NCBI GenBank assembly: GCA_016808115.1 | Contig: JAEQBH010002937.1 | Span: 62,001-126,000 of the forward strand | DNA from: Tetrastigma voinierianum | Lineage: Eukaryota > Streptophyta > Magnoliopsida > Vitales > Vitaceae | DNA: 64,000 bases | Direction: 5' to 3' | Shown here: positions 23,901 through 36,448 of the stretch, piece after piece | Layout of the letters: every line of letters starts with the position of its first letter | How positions within the stretch are numbered: the first letter of the stretch is position 1 | The notes under the pieces: generated by a model | Databases searched by the model: none | What the model was told of the DNA's origin: nothing | The model's input: the letters and a program-made list of their open reading frames with translations, nothing else | Translations under genes and position numbers: made by a program

Positions 23901-24000
23901 CGACGATCCATCTCGGGATGACGTCGAACTCGACATGTCCATGATCCTCAAGTCCACTATGGTACAAATTACGAGATCTACAACTTCATAAGCAAGAGCA
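20940..24000 (-). pseudogene. Decayed gypsy pol: protease end, RT, RNase H, integrase
   Basis: Read from high to low coordinates and allowing frameshifts. About 23.95-23.65 kb has the end of the aspartic protease and its linker (ASSLLEDEVRPNL, then QVVCEYEDAFP). About 23.5-23.2 kb has RT pieces (FAKKDKTLRT, and RVFKPYLDH before the expected catalytic block). About 23.1-22.85 kb has the RT thumb (AKFKKCEF, EVRFLG, then GYYRAFIGDFS). About 22.2-21.9 kb has the integrase zinc-finger region and IVIVDRS. 21675-21403 has the integrase core end (MAPYEALYGRPCRSP, PDLIRDTSEKV). About 21.35-21.18 kb has RRRPLEFEV, SPRFIGPF and VHEVFH. About 21.0 kb has a chromodomain-like tail (GGVNVEP). The catalytic FIDD motif was not found intact. 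The element could not produce enzyme from this sequence. Confidence 0.85.
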
Positions 24001-24359
24001 TATCATCCTTATCCACCATACACAATCCTGAGGAGAGATTCATATACAAGGGCTCCATCAGGAAGCCTCGACCTCACAAGCGACTCTATCACAGTGATCA
24101 CGACATCTCTAAGGTGTAAACCTGACCCAGGGAATCTTATTCACATACCGAAAAGCATTTCATTCACAATGTCCATGCATTAATAGGTAATGCAAGACAA
24201 TAAGTTCATATATTAAATCATATTTTAAAAAAAAATTATTTTATTTTATTTCATTTCATTTTATTTTATTTATTTATTTTTATTTTTTTGAAAACCTCGT
24301 GAACAGTGCTCATGAACAGTGCTCCAAGCCAGTGACTGAAACAATGTCACGGTAAAGCG

Positions 24360-24725
24360 AGTTGGGTGCCGCAGTGCACACCAGCGGACCTTGCAGGCGC
24401 GGCGCACCGCTACGCCCGGCGCAGCGCCGCGGTGCCATGTCGCGAAGCCTCCTGGCCGTGTCGTGAGCCCGTCGGCCGTGTCGCGGGTCGTGTCGCGTGT
24501 GCGCGTTCGCGGGTGTCCGCGGCTTCCTCGAGCGGTGTCGGCTCTTCCGATCGTATCGTGGCGCGTGCTGGCGGGTGTTGCGGGCGTGTCGCGACACTCG
24601 GCGGCCCGAGGCCTCGCGTGTGTGGCGCGATGTCGCGGCCCGGCTGGCCGTATCGTGGCCCGGCTAGCCATGTCGCTGAGGACCTCTTTGCTGCCGCGGG
24701 AACTCTTGTGTCACGTCTGACCTGT
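24360..24725. repeat. GC-rich GTGTCGCG repeats within the gypsy interior
   Basis: Short degenerate units built on GTGTCGCG and GGCCGTGTCG, with CpG density far above the flanks. Core sequence and style match the TGTCGCGACA array at 17 kb. Open frames of 109-133 codons run on both strands, as expected for GC-rich repeats, and match no protein I know. It sits where gag would be expected. Confidence 0.65.
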
Positions 24726-24858
24726 CGTTACCCAGACTAGAAAATGGGCAGTAACCCATCCAGTCTCCCGCATTTTTTTTCTCTTTTGTTTTGTTTTGTT
24801 TTTTTTTTTCACTCATTTTTTTTTTTTTCATTTGTTTCCACCTCTTTGGGAGACCCTG

Positions 24859-25031
<173 letters not shown>

Positions 25032-25548
25032 ATTTTCAATTAGAACCAAAATATTTATTTTAAATATTTTTTTTTCCTGTTTTACATATTGTAAAACCTC
25101 AGAAAAATTTTCCTCAACACATTTTTTTTTCATCTCCAGTAGCCTCCTTGCTACTCCTAAAGATGCAGTAGCTTGAACACTGCAATTTACCCACTTCAAA
25201 ATTTTCAAGAGTTTAATTACAAACTCTTTTCTTGTCTAAAAAGCTGAAATTTTTTGAGTTCACAAATACAATATGTTTTGTTGCGAACAGCCCAAATCGA
25301 AATTTTTTTGTTTATTTAGATTCATTACGTCAAAATTTCTCAAACAACTTGTTCTCACACTAACCCTAGTGTTCAACATTTTTTTTTTCCTATGTGTCAT
25401 TTACCTAAGCACACGTTCACACACACACCTGACCTGAAATCAAATCACACATCACATTTCATTCCACAGAAATGCACAAGGATGCATAGTCTAACTCATT
25501 CCCATCCAGAGTCTGAGTAATAGTATACCTAACCTACGGATACTAGCT

Positions 25549-25562
25549 AGCTCTGGTATCGA
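25549..25562 (-). other. Possible tRNA-iMet primer binding site
   Basis: Minus strand reads TCGATACCAGAGC, close to the TGGTATCAGAGC primer site used by many plant gypsy elements. It lies about 125 bp inside the apparent end of the 5' LTR rather than next to it, so the LTR edge may be misplaced or extra sequence has entered. Confidence 0.4.
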
Positions 25563-25687
25563 CATCGAGCTATGCTAAATTTGTGATGTTCTTACGCTAA
25601 TGGTATGGCTGGCGAGTCCTGACCACCAGGTTTTTCGTATCTGGCTCGTATGAAATTCGAGGTATTGGTTCGGCCCAGTTCGTCTGT

Positions 25688-27509
25688 TGTGACGCCTCAA
25701 TCGGGTGTCGTTGACAACCGTCGACCAGCGGAATACTCGTAGATGTCGGGTGCCGAACCTTCTTCATGAATCAATGATGCTCCTTTGTGCAGGAGCTCTA
25801 CCTAAAAAGTACAACATCCCTGACATTTTACCACAGAGCCACACTTAGGGTCCACATACGGATAAAATGAGTAAAATGGCCATGGGCCCGTACATCGATT
25901 ACTCACAAAATATATCGACCAAGCTATATTACATGGATTCAAGAGTTAATAAATAAACTCTTAGATTGAAGCGTATAATACAGATTCTGATTTTAATCAC
26001 ATGTTATACAATACAAATGCCAAAGCCACAATTAGGCTTTCTTCTAAACCTGACCTCTAGTAGTCTTAGTCTCTGTCTGCTCACTTATCTTGAAATAGTG
26101 ATCCCTCGACAGGTGAGAAATCTTGTGGTGATAATTTCATAAGTGGGTTCTTTCACTCGCTAAGTGCGCGTCGTAATAAACAATCAGCGCTCGAACAAAT
26201 ACGTAATCTCTTGGATACATATGCTGATCAGCATGTCTCGGTCATCACTTGAAATTTCCTCCCATATGCCTCGCTAAATGCGAGAAAAATACGATTTGAA
26301 ACAAAGCTTTTGTTCTCGAGCTTACTCTAGGGTTCGGTAAAATTTATTGGACAACCCTCTCAGGCGAATACATTTGGATAACCCTCGAAACAATTCCTTG
26401 GGCCCCTCAGAGACGTGAATTGTTGGAATTTATCTCGGCAGTGTCAGGAGAAAATCTTATTTGAAATTCGCTTCATAAACGCGTTTTCCTTTATTTCTTT
26501 AAGTATCATCTTGCTACGCCCCAATATTAGGGTCTTTCGGTCACGTATGGAATCATTATGTCGGTCTGAAATCTCCGTCTTAATATATTTTTCATGTATA
26601 TATTAACATAATTAAATTCACACAATTCATATTTATTCAATTCAAACAACCTTATAAAATTAATTTCATGGTAAAATTTAATTAACAAATCAGCGGTCAT
26701 TTGAATCGCGAAGCCACGCAAAATCACCGCAACAAAATAACGTGAGCAGTGAAACCACCGGTGGAAACCGCACATTTTATAATATAATAGGGATTTTTTC
26801 TACTGGTTTAAATGTTTTGAGATCGAAATGCGGCTAAATTAAAGCGCCGGGAGATATGCCAACAATTCGTGGCTCTTAGGCCAAGAGAATAACATGAGTA
26901 GGAAAGATACCTACCTCTTGGAGTTGTCGAACTCCACAAAATCAGTGCCCATGCGTAGTCCTCGCCGCGTAGATCGACTTTGCTTTGCAGTCGAGGCAAG
27001 CGGTCGGCAATGAAATCTGGAAAGACACTCTTTCCCTGCAGAATCACGAAATGACTATTTGTCGATTTAAAATCTCTTGCGTTTGTGCTTCAAAATTGGT
27101 GGAGAAGAAGATTATTCCTTTGTCTTTATTACATTAAACTTTTGAAATTCCATCAGTATCCTTTTCATTTTAAGCTATTTGACACGTAAGAACTGTCTAG
27201 CCAATTAATCTCACGTCCTCCCTGCTACAATAAATGCAGCGTGTATGCGTATGGATCACGTGTAGTATGTGACTTTAATCACATCACATGTCTACTCATG
27301 GCAGTTTCTGACATCCAGGTATGCCGGTGTCTCGAAAAACATGAAATTAAGGCTGTGCCGGAGTCGATGAGAATCGACGTGGTAAATTTAGATTTAGTGA
27401 GGCCGATTCAACGGTGAAGTCAAGTTTCATGTCGAGATACAGAAAATTTTGGATTTTGGCCAAAATTCTTATTTCACGCACGAGAAAATTAAATTTTAAA
27501 GTTTTTCTG
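25688..27509 (-). repeat. 5' LTR of the gypsy element
   Basis: About 1.82 kb. On the plus strand it opens TGTGACGCC (LTR end reversed) and contains ACAACCCTCTCAGG and ATAACCCTCGAA near 26350-26390, the reverse complement of the GGAGGGTTGTC repeats. It closes near TTTAAAGTTTTTCTG, a decayed form of the TGTAAAAC start. Confidence 0.75.
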
Positions 27510-27514
27510 AGCTT

Positions 27515-29150
27515 GAGGAATTAAAATACAAAATAAAGAATATCTCGAGTCAATTGCCTTGTCTGAGAGTTATGTTGATAGGAATTAGTGTGGAAAAAAG
27601 TTATGAAAAAGATTTGGAAACTGAGATGATAATATCTAAGAAGCTTCTTAGATATAAATTTTAAAAATGCTTAGTTAGTCTTAGTTGTAGTAAAAATTTT
27701 AAAGTACAAATTCAAAATTAATAAAATATATAATCATAATCAACCATTTTAATCTTGCTAAGACAATAGACTTAATTTGGGAAAAATACAAAAATGACTT
27801 AAGAGTCCAATTGTCTTAAAGATGAAGTTAGGTTGGTAGAATTTGGAAATTATATAGAACACAAAATATATATTCAAAGTCAATTGCCCTCCTTGCAAGT
27901 TATATGTTGATAGGTTGGTATGGAAAAAAAATTATTAAAAGACTTGGAAACTTGAAACATTAAAATCTTAGAAAACTTCTACTTCCATTCACATTTATTT
28001 CAAAGATGAATAATAATGATGATATTACAAAAAACTTATTAGATATATATAAGAAATATAGTAGAATTTTAAGCACTTGTCACAGTGTTTTGGTAATTAT
28101 TATAATTAAATGAAGTAGTAATTGAAATTTATCTTAGGTACCGTGTAATAGGAGCGTCTGATATTTTGAATTAGGATATGAAAGGGAAGGAGATTAAGAG
28201 TTCGATTCTTAGTAAAAATAATTACTATATTGTAATTAAAGTGTTGAACTCTAAAAAAAAATAAAGTTGTTATAATAATAGTAACAAGTAAAAAATTTTA
28301 CTTTGAGATCTTTTTTTTCTCCCTCTAAATTATTGACAATTGCAACCCCTATTTTTCACTCTTATCTTTCATTACATGTGCCGTGCTTGAAAAAGTGACG
28401 TGTATTCTTAAATTGGTACCATTCTTTATTCCAAAAGTGCCCTTTTTACTCATTTTTTGTTATTTTATTTTTTTCTTTTCTTCTTTATGTTAGATACAAA
28501 TTGGATAAATTTTACTCATTTATCTAAATATACTTAACCCTTATTAGTTTAAAATTAGATGAAATACTTTCTTTATATTATGTTAAAAGAAAAGTGAGTG
28601 ACCAAAAAAATGATAAGAATAAAAGAGACAAGCTTGTGTTCATGAAATTTTAAATAAAAGATAACTAGGTGTGTGTAGCCCAAGCATCTTTCTGATTCAA
28701 AATTCTCTAATCCTTGATTTAAATCCCTAAACATTCACGACTTTTGTATTTAAATCCTTGATTTTTTATTTTTATTATCTTAAATATAATAATATAAATA
28801 TAAAAAATAATTAAAAATAAAATATATGGAGGTTTTTTTTCTAAAAACATATCTACAAACTTAGGAAGCAAATTACAAATATTTTAGTTTTAAAAATGAT
28901 TTCTATTTTTACAAATATCAATAAAAATTTTCAAGTAATATTTTTCATAACGGTATTAAAAAGCATATTATTTTGAAACTATTCTAAATAATTATTTCAT
29001 GTGGAGCATAATTTTTAATAGACATGAACATAATACTAATCCTTGTAAAAACAGAAGCAAATGAATGGATGTAAAAAAAAAAAATCAGGCATAGCGGTCT
29101 GTCAAGTTTTCTTTTCTTTCCATGTGGGGCCCATGCTCAATGTTGGTGTG
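27515..29150. other. AT-rich upstream region with a 310-bp-spaced direct repeat; no gene
   Basis: Two similar blocks of about 125 bp start near 27550 and 27862. They share AAGTCAATTGCC or GAGTCAATTGCC, GTTATATGTTGATAGG-type sequence, TGGAAAAAA, and GACTTGGAAACTTGA or its variant. The rest, to the TATA box of the LRR gene, is stop-rich AT sequence. Confidence 0.55.
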
Positions 29151-29158
29151 GAATGGTT

Positions 29159-29166
29159 TATAAAAG
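29159..29166 (+). promoter_or_regulatory. TATA box of the LRR receptor-like protein gene
   Basis: TATAAAAG lies 84 bp upstream of the proposed start codon at 29250, a normal plant core-promoter spacing. About 60 bp upstream of it CATGTGGGGCCCATG contains GGGCCCA, a common plant proximal promoter motif. Confidence 0.6.
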
Positions 29167-29249
29167 AATGCCTGGTATTCTCAGAAATTAAAAAAAACCA
29201 GAACTTGCAAGTCAGAATTAAACTTGCTTTGTATTGAAGATAGGTGGAA

Positions 29250-32200
29250 ATGGAAAGGCCCTTTCAATATTTGATTGCTTTTGTGACTCTTTTTCTCAGT
29301 TTCAAAGCTTGGGGAGAATTGGGTGAAGCTAAAGTTGTATGCAAAGAGAGGAGAGGAAGCTCTTCTTCAGTTCAAAGAGGTGTTGTGGATGATTTTGGAA
29401 TGCTTTCTTCATGGGGAATGGAGAAGACAAGGTTGTTGCATTAATTGGGAGAGGGGTGGAGTGTGACAACTACACGGGTCACGTGATCAGCCTTGATCTT
29501 TATCGCCACTATTTGGGAGGTAGGATAGGTCCTTCATTGGCAGAGTTGCAGCATTTAAAGCATTTAAAGCATTTGAACCTCAGTTGGAATCAGTTTGAAG
29601 GTAATTAATTATGTACGTATATACCTTGTGAAATTTCATCAGTTTGTGTGAGTAGAATATAATTCTCTCTTCAAATATTTCCCAATTTGTAGAATTCTTC
29701 CCCCTCAACTCAAATCTTAACACGATCATGATCTTAGCAATAGCTTTTTCTGGCCTGTAAGGGCCTTGACTGGCTTTCTGGCCTTCCTTTGTTAAGGCGG
29801 CTTGACTTGAGTTGGGTTAATCTTAGTAAAGCAATCCATTGGCCTCAAGCAATTAATAAAATGCCTTTCCTAACTGAGTTACACTTGAGCTATACTCAGC
29901 TTCCCACAATATCTATTTCCCACAATAATTCTTCAAAATCGCTTGTTGTGCTTGATCTCTCTAGGAATGGTCTCACTTCTTCTTCAATATACCCATGGTT
30001 GTTCAACTTATTTAGTACCAGTAACCTTGTTTATCTTGACCTCTCTACTAATAATCTAAATGGTTCAATTCCGAATGCTTTTGGAAACATGACTACTCTT
30101 GCATATCTTGATCTCTCTCGGAATGGTCTCACTTCTTCTTCAATATACCCATGGGTGTTCAACTTATTCGATGCAGTGGCCTTTGTTTCATCTTGATATC
30201 TCGTACTTATAATTATCTAAATGGTTCAATTCCGGATGCTTTTGGAAACATTACTACTCTGACATATCTTGATCTATCTTCCAATCAACTTGAAGGTGAG
30301 ATTCCCAAGGCGACCTTTAATAATATCAGCTGCTTTGTTGACTTGTATCTATCTGAAACCTTCCACGCGTTCCAATTTCGAACTGACTTTTCTGGCTTGT
30401 AGTTCTCTTGAATCTCTTGACCTCTCTGAAAATCAACTTGAAGGTGAGATGCCGAAATCCTTGAGAGATTTATGTAATTTACAGAGATTAATATTGTCTT
30501 ATAACAATCTCACTGGACTACTAGAAAAAGATTTTCTAGCATGCTCTAATAACACATTAGAGGCTTTAGATTTATCTCATAATCGGTTCAAAGGGACATC
30601 ATTTCCTAATCTTTCTAGTTTTCCGCAATTGAGTGAGTTATATCTTGGATTCAATCAACTAAATGGAACTTTACCTGGGAGTATTGGACAACTATGTCAA
30701 TTGGAAGTGTTGGACATTCGTTCAAATTCATTGCAAGGTATGGTGTCAGAAAATCACCTTTTTGGTCTCTCCTCTTTGTATTACTTGGATTTATCTTTCA
30801 ACTCCCTTACATTCAACATAAGCCTTGACCAAGTTCCCCTATTTCAAGCCATTTATATAAAGTTGGCCTCTTGCAAATTAGGCCCACGTTTTCCTCATTG
30901 GCTTCACACTCAAAAACATTTGGAGCAACTTGATATCTCTGCTTCTGGAATTTCAGGCTTCATTCCCAATTGGTTTTGGGATTCCAGTCCAGATTTAGTT
31001 TGGTTAAATATTTCCAACTTAATCACATTTCGGGCACTGCCCGGTTAACTTCATATCGGAATCTAATTTGGGAATGGATTTGAGTTCAAACTTCTTGGGA
31101 GGTTCCATACCCGTCATTTTCAATGCTCAATGGTTGGATCTCTCCAGCAACATGTTTTCAGGCTCTATTTATTTATCATGTGGGATTAGTGATCAATCTA
31201 GTTTGAGTTTGTACCATCTTGATCTCTCAAGTAATATATTGTCAGGAGAACTACCCCAATGTTGGAAGCAGTGGAAAGAATTAATTGTTCTTAATTTGGC
31301 AAATAATTATTTTTCTGGGAAAATTAAAAATTCGATTGGCTTGTTATATAAGATGCAAACATTGCATTTACGTAACAATAGTTTCATCAGACCTTGCGCT
31401 GGCATCCTTAAAAAACTGAGAGATTTTGCATCTTGTGTAGATTTAGGAAAAAAACAAATTGTCGGGAAGAATACTGCATGGATAGGTGGAAGCACACTTG
31501 AATTTAGTTGTTCTCAATCTAAGATCTAATAGATTCAATGGAAGCATACCTTTAAATCTTTGTCGACTAAGAAAGATTCAAATCTTTGGACCTCTCTAAC
31601 AATATATCGGAATGATACCAAAATGTCTCAAAAATTTAACGCCGCCAGCTCGAAGGGAGGTTCGGTTATTGCATATGACGAATTGGTTTACAATTCGAGC
31701 ACACCACATTCCTATGTGATATTTTGTGGTTCAATGGAAAGGAAAGGTTAAGAGTACAAAAATACTCTATGGCTCATGAAGAGCATTGATTTTCCCAGAA
31801 ATGTAGCAAGGTGGTTGGAGAAATTCTGATGAAATGCTTGGAGTTTATTTAAGAATTTAGTGTGTGTTGAACTATAAAGCAATTTGATTGGACCAATACC
31901 TCTTTAATTGGTCAATTGAAATTTATGATTTTCTTGATCTATCCTGGAAATCGGCTTCAAGGGAATTCTGATAGTCTTTCACAAATAGCTCGTCTAAGTG
32001 TTCCTAGACCTATCAATAACACCTTATCAGGTAAAATACTTTGCACTCAATTTCAAGCTTTTAGTGCCTCCACATACGAGGGAAATCCAAGACTTTGTGG
32101 GCCTCCTCTTTTGAAAAGTTGTTCAGAAGATAAAGATGAATCTGGAGAAGTCCCCTTCACTGGTCTTAATGGTAAAAAAGATGACATTCGAGATGATGCA

Positions 32201-32332
32201 AATGATATATGGTTTTTATTGATATTATTCATGGATTATCATTGGATTTTAAGGAGTTTGTGGCACTTTACTACTTCATCGTTCAAAATGGAATATGCCT
32301 ATTTCAAGTTCTTGAACAAGATAAAGGAATGA
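29250..32332 (+). pseudogene. LRR receptor-like protein (Cf/EIX type), frameshifted
   Basis: Such proteins sit in the plasma membrane with extracellular leucine-rich repeats and no kinase; they sense microbial or developmental ligands with co-receptors. Seen in order: signal peptide (MERPFQYLIAFVTLFLSF); LRRNT cap (VCKER, GVVDDFGMLSSWG, GVECDNYTGHVISLDL); many LRRs with LDLS-x-N-x-L-x-G-x-IP; the island-like KGGSVIAYDELVYNSSTP and YKNTLWLMKSIDF near 31.65-31.80 kb; last LRRs (NTLSGKI); C-cap (FQAFSASTYEGNPRLCGPPL, KSCSED); acidic FTGLNGKKDDI; a membrane segment broken by frameshift and a stop; tail YAYFKFLNKIKE-stop. Frame breaks occur near 29.37, 29.61-29.79 (noncoding gap), 30.19, 30.38, 31.05, 31.53 and 31.75 kb. 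Start is the first ATG; the GTG six bases upstream is not a plausible plant start. The kinase domain is absent, as in the family. Confidence 0.85.
29950..30264 (+). repeat. 156-bp tandem duplication within the LRR domain
   Basis: Two units, starting about 29950 and 30106, both encode LDLSRNGLTSSSIYPW followed by (L/V)FNLF and, 30 residues on, LNGSIP-(N/D)-AFGN. Each unit is 52 residues, about two LRRs. The second contains a frameshift near 30190. It is a recent in-frame expansion of the repeat domain, a usual way such receptors change specificity. Confidence 0.85.
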
Positions 32333-33340
32333 TTATACGTGACAACAATGAGTATGAATAATCTGAAAGAATTTAAAGTTAAATAGTAAGACTTTTAAGA
32401 ATTCTCTCTCTTTGGTTTTTTTTTCAAAGTGTATTACCTCAGTAGTCACTTTCTATTATTGCTTAAATGTTTTTTTTATTAATTAACTTACCTTCCACAA
32501 TATATGTTGATAAAATAAGATTTTTCAAATAGAAATATTATATTTTGTTTGATTGGAAGCCGCATTAAACTACTAAGGAAGCCTAGAATGTTTCAATGAT
32601 GTTATGGCTTGAGAATCATAGTTGAGAAACAATAATTATGACTATTTTTTTCTATATTTATTTTACTTCACAGTTTGCCTTTATTGAAGATCCAGTCAAC
32701 TTGGTTTAATTATCTTCAAAATATTAGGGTTTAATTATAGTGACATACTAAATTATTTTATATTGTCCAGAAAAGTAACTTCTGGAGTGTTGGAGGATAT
32801 TTTTTTTTATGAATATCATTTCATTTTTGTGCTGCAGAACTTCAATTTGGCATCATCTCAAGGATCGGTAGGCTAATTATGATTGAGAGTAATGGGTTTA
32901 TTCCGTATGGGAAAGCTTGAGTGTAAGAGCTTTTGTGTTTATTAGACCAATATCATATAAATAACTTTGGCATGTATTAAAAACATCTATTTAGTGATAA
33001 TGGCTTATGTTTCTTATATTTATCGCTGTTTTAAAGCCTTTTAAACATATTATTTTTGCTACATCATATGGTAGTATTTTGGTTCTTGTGATGGATTGAT
33101 AATTTTTATCTTTTTATTTGTAATTCTCTCTTTTCATAGATCAAATATATGAGAAAAAGATATCAAGTCCTCTGAGGTTGAATACCAAAAAATGCCTCAC
33201 GGGAGACTTATTTTCTTTTGCTTATAAACAAAATTTATTTTTCCATTGATGCTATGTTATTATAATAACATTAGCAATAGAAACTATGGTGTGAAATGGG
33301 ATGGTAAGAATAAGCACAAAAGCATGAGAACACTGTTTTT
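32333..33340. other. AT-rich sequence downstream of the LRR gene; no gene seen
   Basis: Probably 3' untranslated and intergenic DNA. Stop-rich in all frames with several T runs; no repeat family recognised. Confidence 0.5.
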
Positions 33341-33582
33341 CTAGTCTTCAGGCTTGTCGAAAATTTCTTTGTAATTATTAGTCGTGACCAGAATTATTGA
33401 GCCAAAAAATGAAGAAGAAAAGACAATCCCAGAAGCAAGAGACGTGTCGAGGGGCAAGCGCACACTTGTCGTGACAAGCTAGTAAACATAAGGCTGTAGC
33501 TCACCTTCTAACTGTGACAAGCAATCGCTTCTTTGCGACAAGCAATTGCTTCCTCAAGGTTACCTCTAGAACTTTTATACTA

Positions 33583-33661
<79 letters not shown>

Positions 33662-33880
33662 GTTTGTGAGTTCCGATATGTGAGATGATGAGATCAATTG
33701 TAAACTCCTTTTCTTCTCCCTTCTTTTCTCCTTGTACCATTATTTGATATAGTGGATTAATAGCTCCTATACTCATGGTTTTTCCCGATTTGGGTTTTAA
33801 AATCAATCACGGTTTCTTTTTCCGTTCTTGTTTTTATCTGATTTTATTTTCTTATTCAATAAAGAGAGACTTATAAAGCT
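33341..33880 (+). mobile_element. Copia-like LTR remnant
   Basis: The end (33690-33850) has the layout typical of plant Ty1/copia LTR tails: a pyrimidine-rich stretch, GATATAGTGGATTAATAGCTCC, then GGTTTTTCCCGATTTGGG and AATC-ACGG before a T-rich terminus. Near 33470-33560 it carries CTTGTCGTGACAAGC, CTGTGACAAGCAATCGCTTC and TTGCGACAAGCAATTGCTTCC, a short repeated motif. Boundaries and any partner LTR are unresolved; no copia pol is visible. Confidence 0.4.
33588..33659. repeat. (TA)n microsatellite
   Basis: Roughly 36 uninterrupted TA units. Confidence 0.97.
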
Positions 33881-35339
33881 AGGCAAAATGAACAAAATTT
33901 AAAATGCTTTTGATGTCAATTGTGAAGCAAGCGTGGGTGTTGTAAAGTTGCTCACGGTCTTGAACCGGTAAGAGAGAGAGTACAATATAGATTTTATCCT
34001 GAGATGATTGTACCTGGGATTGCAAATCACAAGTTTGTCAATGAAGAGTAGATCTAATTGTATTAGTGTCCATAATTGATTTTTTTTTTCTATGTAATCT
34101 ACGTGGACCAATTACACCTAAGTTAATGCTGGCTCCTTAGAATTTGATAACTTCAACTTTAGTAACAACTTATGAATATTTTTTCAGCTTACATCCATTA
34201 TCCCAAATTCTAGATCAAACTAATCTATTGAGACAAATAGTTCATGGGCGAGAATCGAGTTAATTTTTGTGATTCATGGAGATCCACAATCAAGACCAGT
34301 GTTCAAACAATCATGCAAGTGGAACATTACTAAGAAGGTGCAACCGGAGTGTTAAATACTGGTAATAAGGATTCTTTATTATATATACTTGATTATTTCT
34401 GTGTGTGCAGGAATTGTCTAGGGTGGGTGGGTTTTATTTCTTAATTGTTCTTTCTGTTTTGCATAAGAAGTTTTATACTTCTCATTCAATTTATCATTCT
34501 AATTGAGATGATTGGAGATTGAGGTTTGACCAGTTCTAGGAATGTGACTGGTTGTCTTAAAGCATTACCAACCATTCTTGAATGGAACTGAAAAGTGGAC
34601 TAACATTTAGCTATAAGACATCTTGCTGCAGTAAAGGTAGGGAATCTGCATGTGATCAATTTTTTTAATCTCCCAAAAACTGATTTTGGAACTGTTATTT
34701 CATCCTGTTCAGTGAATATTATTTCGTATCATCTTTTGTTTTGGGAACTGGCTGGATTAATAGCTGATTTATGCTTTTGAGTAACGGGTGTATGTAGTAT
34801 GAAGTGGGATATGCTAATACTAAAAACAGAGCAATCTGTTTTTCTGGTGCCCATCAGACAATGTTCATTTCCAACTACGAGTCAAATTGAGTGAGGTACT
34901 TCGTATAGTATTTGATAAAGGTTTCTTGAGTTTAATTACTTGTATGTAAAATATTTCTTCTCAATATTAATATATTTTTTAAGGTGAATGAGCCATGTGT
35001 TTCCTTTTTAAGGTAAGCTTATTGGTTATGATTTTAGGGATTAGGTGCATAAATGCCTTGAGTTTGCGCGTATGTGCCATTTCTTAGCTAAGCTTTTGTC
35101 CGAGATTCGCCACGCGTTTACTTACGTAGTCACCAATGCCATCCATGCTTGGTGATTTACTTGGTGTGTGTCATTCTTACATTTTAAAGCGGGAGAAGCG
35201 TATTGGTATGAAAGTAAACGTTAAGGGTATCTTAAGACTGGAAAAAACTTCAAGGGCAAAGTAGGACATACACACAAAACTCGAGCGCATTTATACACCT
35301 TCTCCCATGATTTTTGGGGGCAAGAAGGAGAATAGCAGA
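33881..35339. other. Intergenic sequence; no gene seen
   Basis: All frames are short and stop-rich. GTTGTCTTAAAGCATTACC and AGGTAAGCTTATTGG stretches have no recognised homologue. I see nothing to annotate. Confidence 0.45.
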
Positions 35340-35427
35340 TTATTGTGAGAAGAGGTATTAGAACAGCAGATTGAAGGAAAACTTATGCAAAGCTTAGCTG
35401 ATGAATCCCTAAGCTCCGTTTTGAAGT

Positions 35428-35429
<2 letters not shown>

Positions 35430-35465
<36 letters not shown>
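35430..35465. repeat. (CT)n microsatellite
   Basis: About 17 CT units. The equivalent position in copy 1 (5680-5695) has only about seven, so the tract has expanded or contracted since duplication. Confidence 0.95.
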
Positions 35466-35468
<3 letters not shown>

Positions 35469-36129
35469 GTAATCTGCAAATCTTTTTTCCTATTTCTAAA
35501 GATTCAACCTTCAATGGAAATTAAATTTGGATATGGATTGATCATTTTTATCTCATTAATTCTTGATTAGAAGTCCTAGCTAATATCTCTCTTGGTATAT
35601 CTTTTGAATATTGGAAAGCTAGGACCTCTCCATTGGAGGAGAAAGCATATGAACATACAAACTGTGAGGGTTAGAGATTGATAATCCCTATGGCAGTATA
35701 ATTAGCCCAAAGATATCACGATAAGGTATGGTTTATGTATCTCATCATAATCTTTGGTAAACAAATAGTTGTGGCATTTTCACCTTGTCACTTAGAATGT
35801 TAGAAAAATATCTTAAAAAATCTTGGAAGTAGTAATGATATATTTACAGCTAAGGAAATATTCTATGGAAAATTCATAGATAATTAGGCAATATATTTTT
35901 CTCTTTGGGGCCTAAACCTATGAACTTTGGTTTGTAAGGGATAAATACACCTAATATCAATGAGTTGGAAGTTCTTGGAACTGAAGATGATGATAACTAC
36001 ATTAGAGTTGTGTGAATCACATCAAATGATGTGAAGTTTCTTGTAGTGCACCATGTTTTGTAATTTCTCCTTTTGCCATCTATAAATGGGGTCTATTCAT
36101 CCTTAAGATTTGGTAGGCGAAGGTCAATT

Positions 36130-36443
36130 TATTGATTGTTGGTTTGAGACATCTTCGGCAGAAAGCTCGCGATGTGGTTTTGTGAAAAGAAAAAGTTGAG
36201 AAAAAATAGGGATCTGCTGTGATAGCATATGGGCTGGGTCGGTATGGGCCAGCTATAACTTGGGTATTTTGTCATATGAACACATTAGAGTTTATTCTCT
36301 ATTAGTTGTATTTGTAATTTCTCCCAGTTTCATAGTGAAGCTTTTTTCTCTGCCCTTGGTTTTTTCCCGTAAGGATTTCCACGTAAATCTGGTGTTTATT
36401 TCTTTGTTTGGTATTTCATCATTATGCCATTGATTTCAACAAA
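36130..36443 (+). mobile_element. Copia-like LTR end fragment
   Basis: ATTAGAGTTTATTCTCTATT, TTTGTAATTTCTCCC, CATAGTGAAGCTTTTT, then TTTTTTCCCG and CCACGTAAATCTGGTG are the string of motifs seen near the poly(A) signal and end of plant Ty1/copia LTRs. It is absent from the matching place in copy 1 of the duplicated segment, which supports insertion. The 5' part is not defined. Confidence 0.45.
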
Positions 36444-36448
36444 GATTA

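Noticed and set aside
24270..24740. Overlapping open frames of 95-133 codons on both strands
   Set aside because: Produced by GTGTCGCG repeats poor in stop codons. Arg/Ala/His-rich products in several frames at once are a repeat artefact.
25549..25562. tRNA gene suggested by the iMet-like end sequence
   Set aside because: Only the 3'-end complement is present; no cloverleaf or A/B boxes were found, so a primer site is the better reading.
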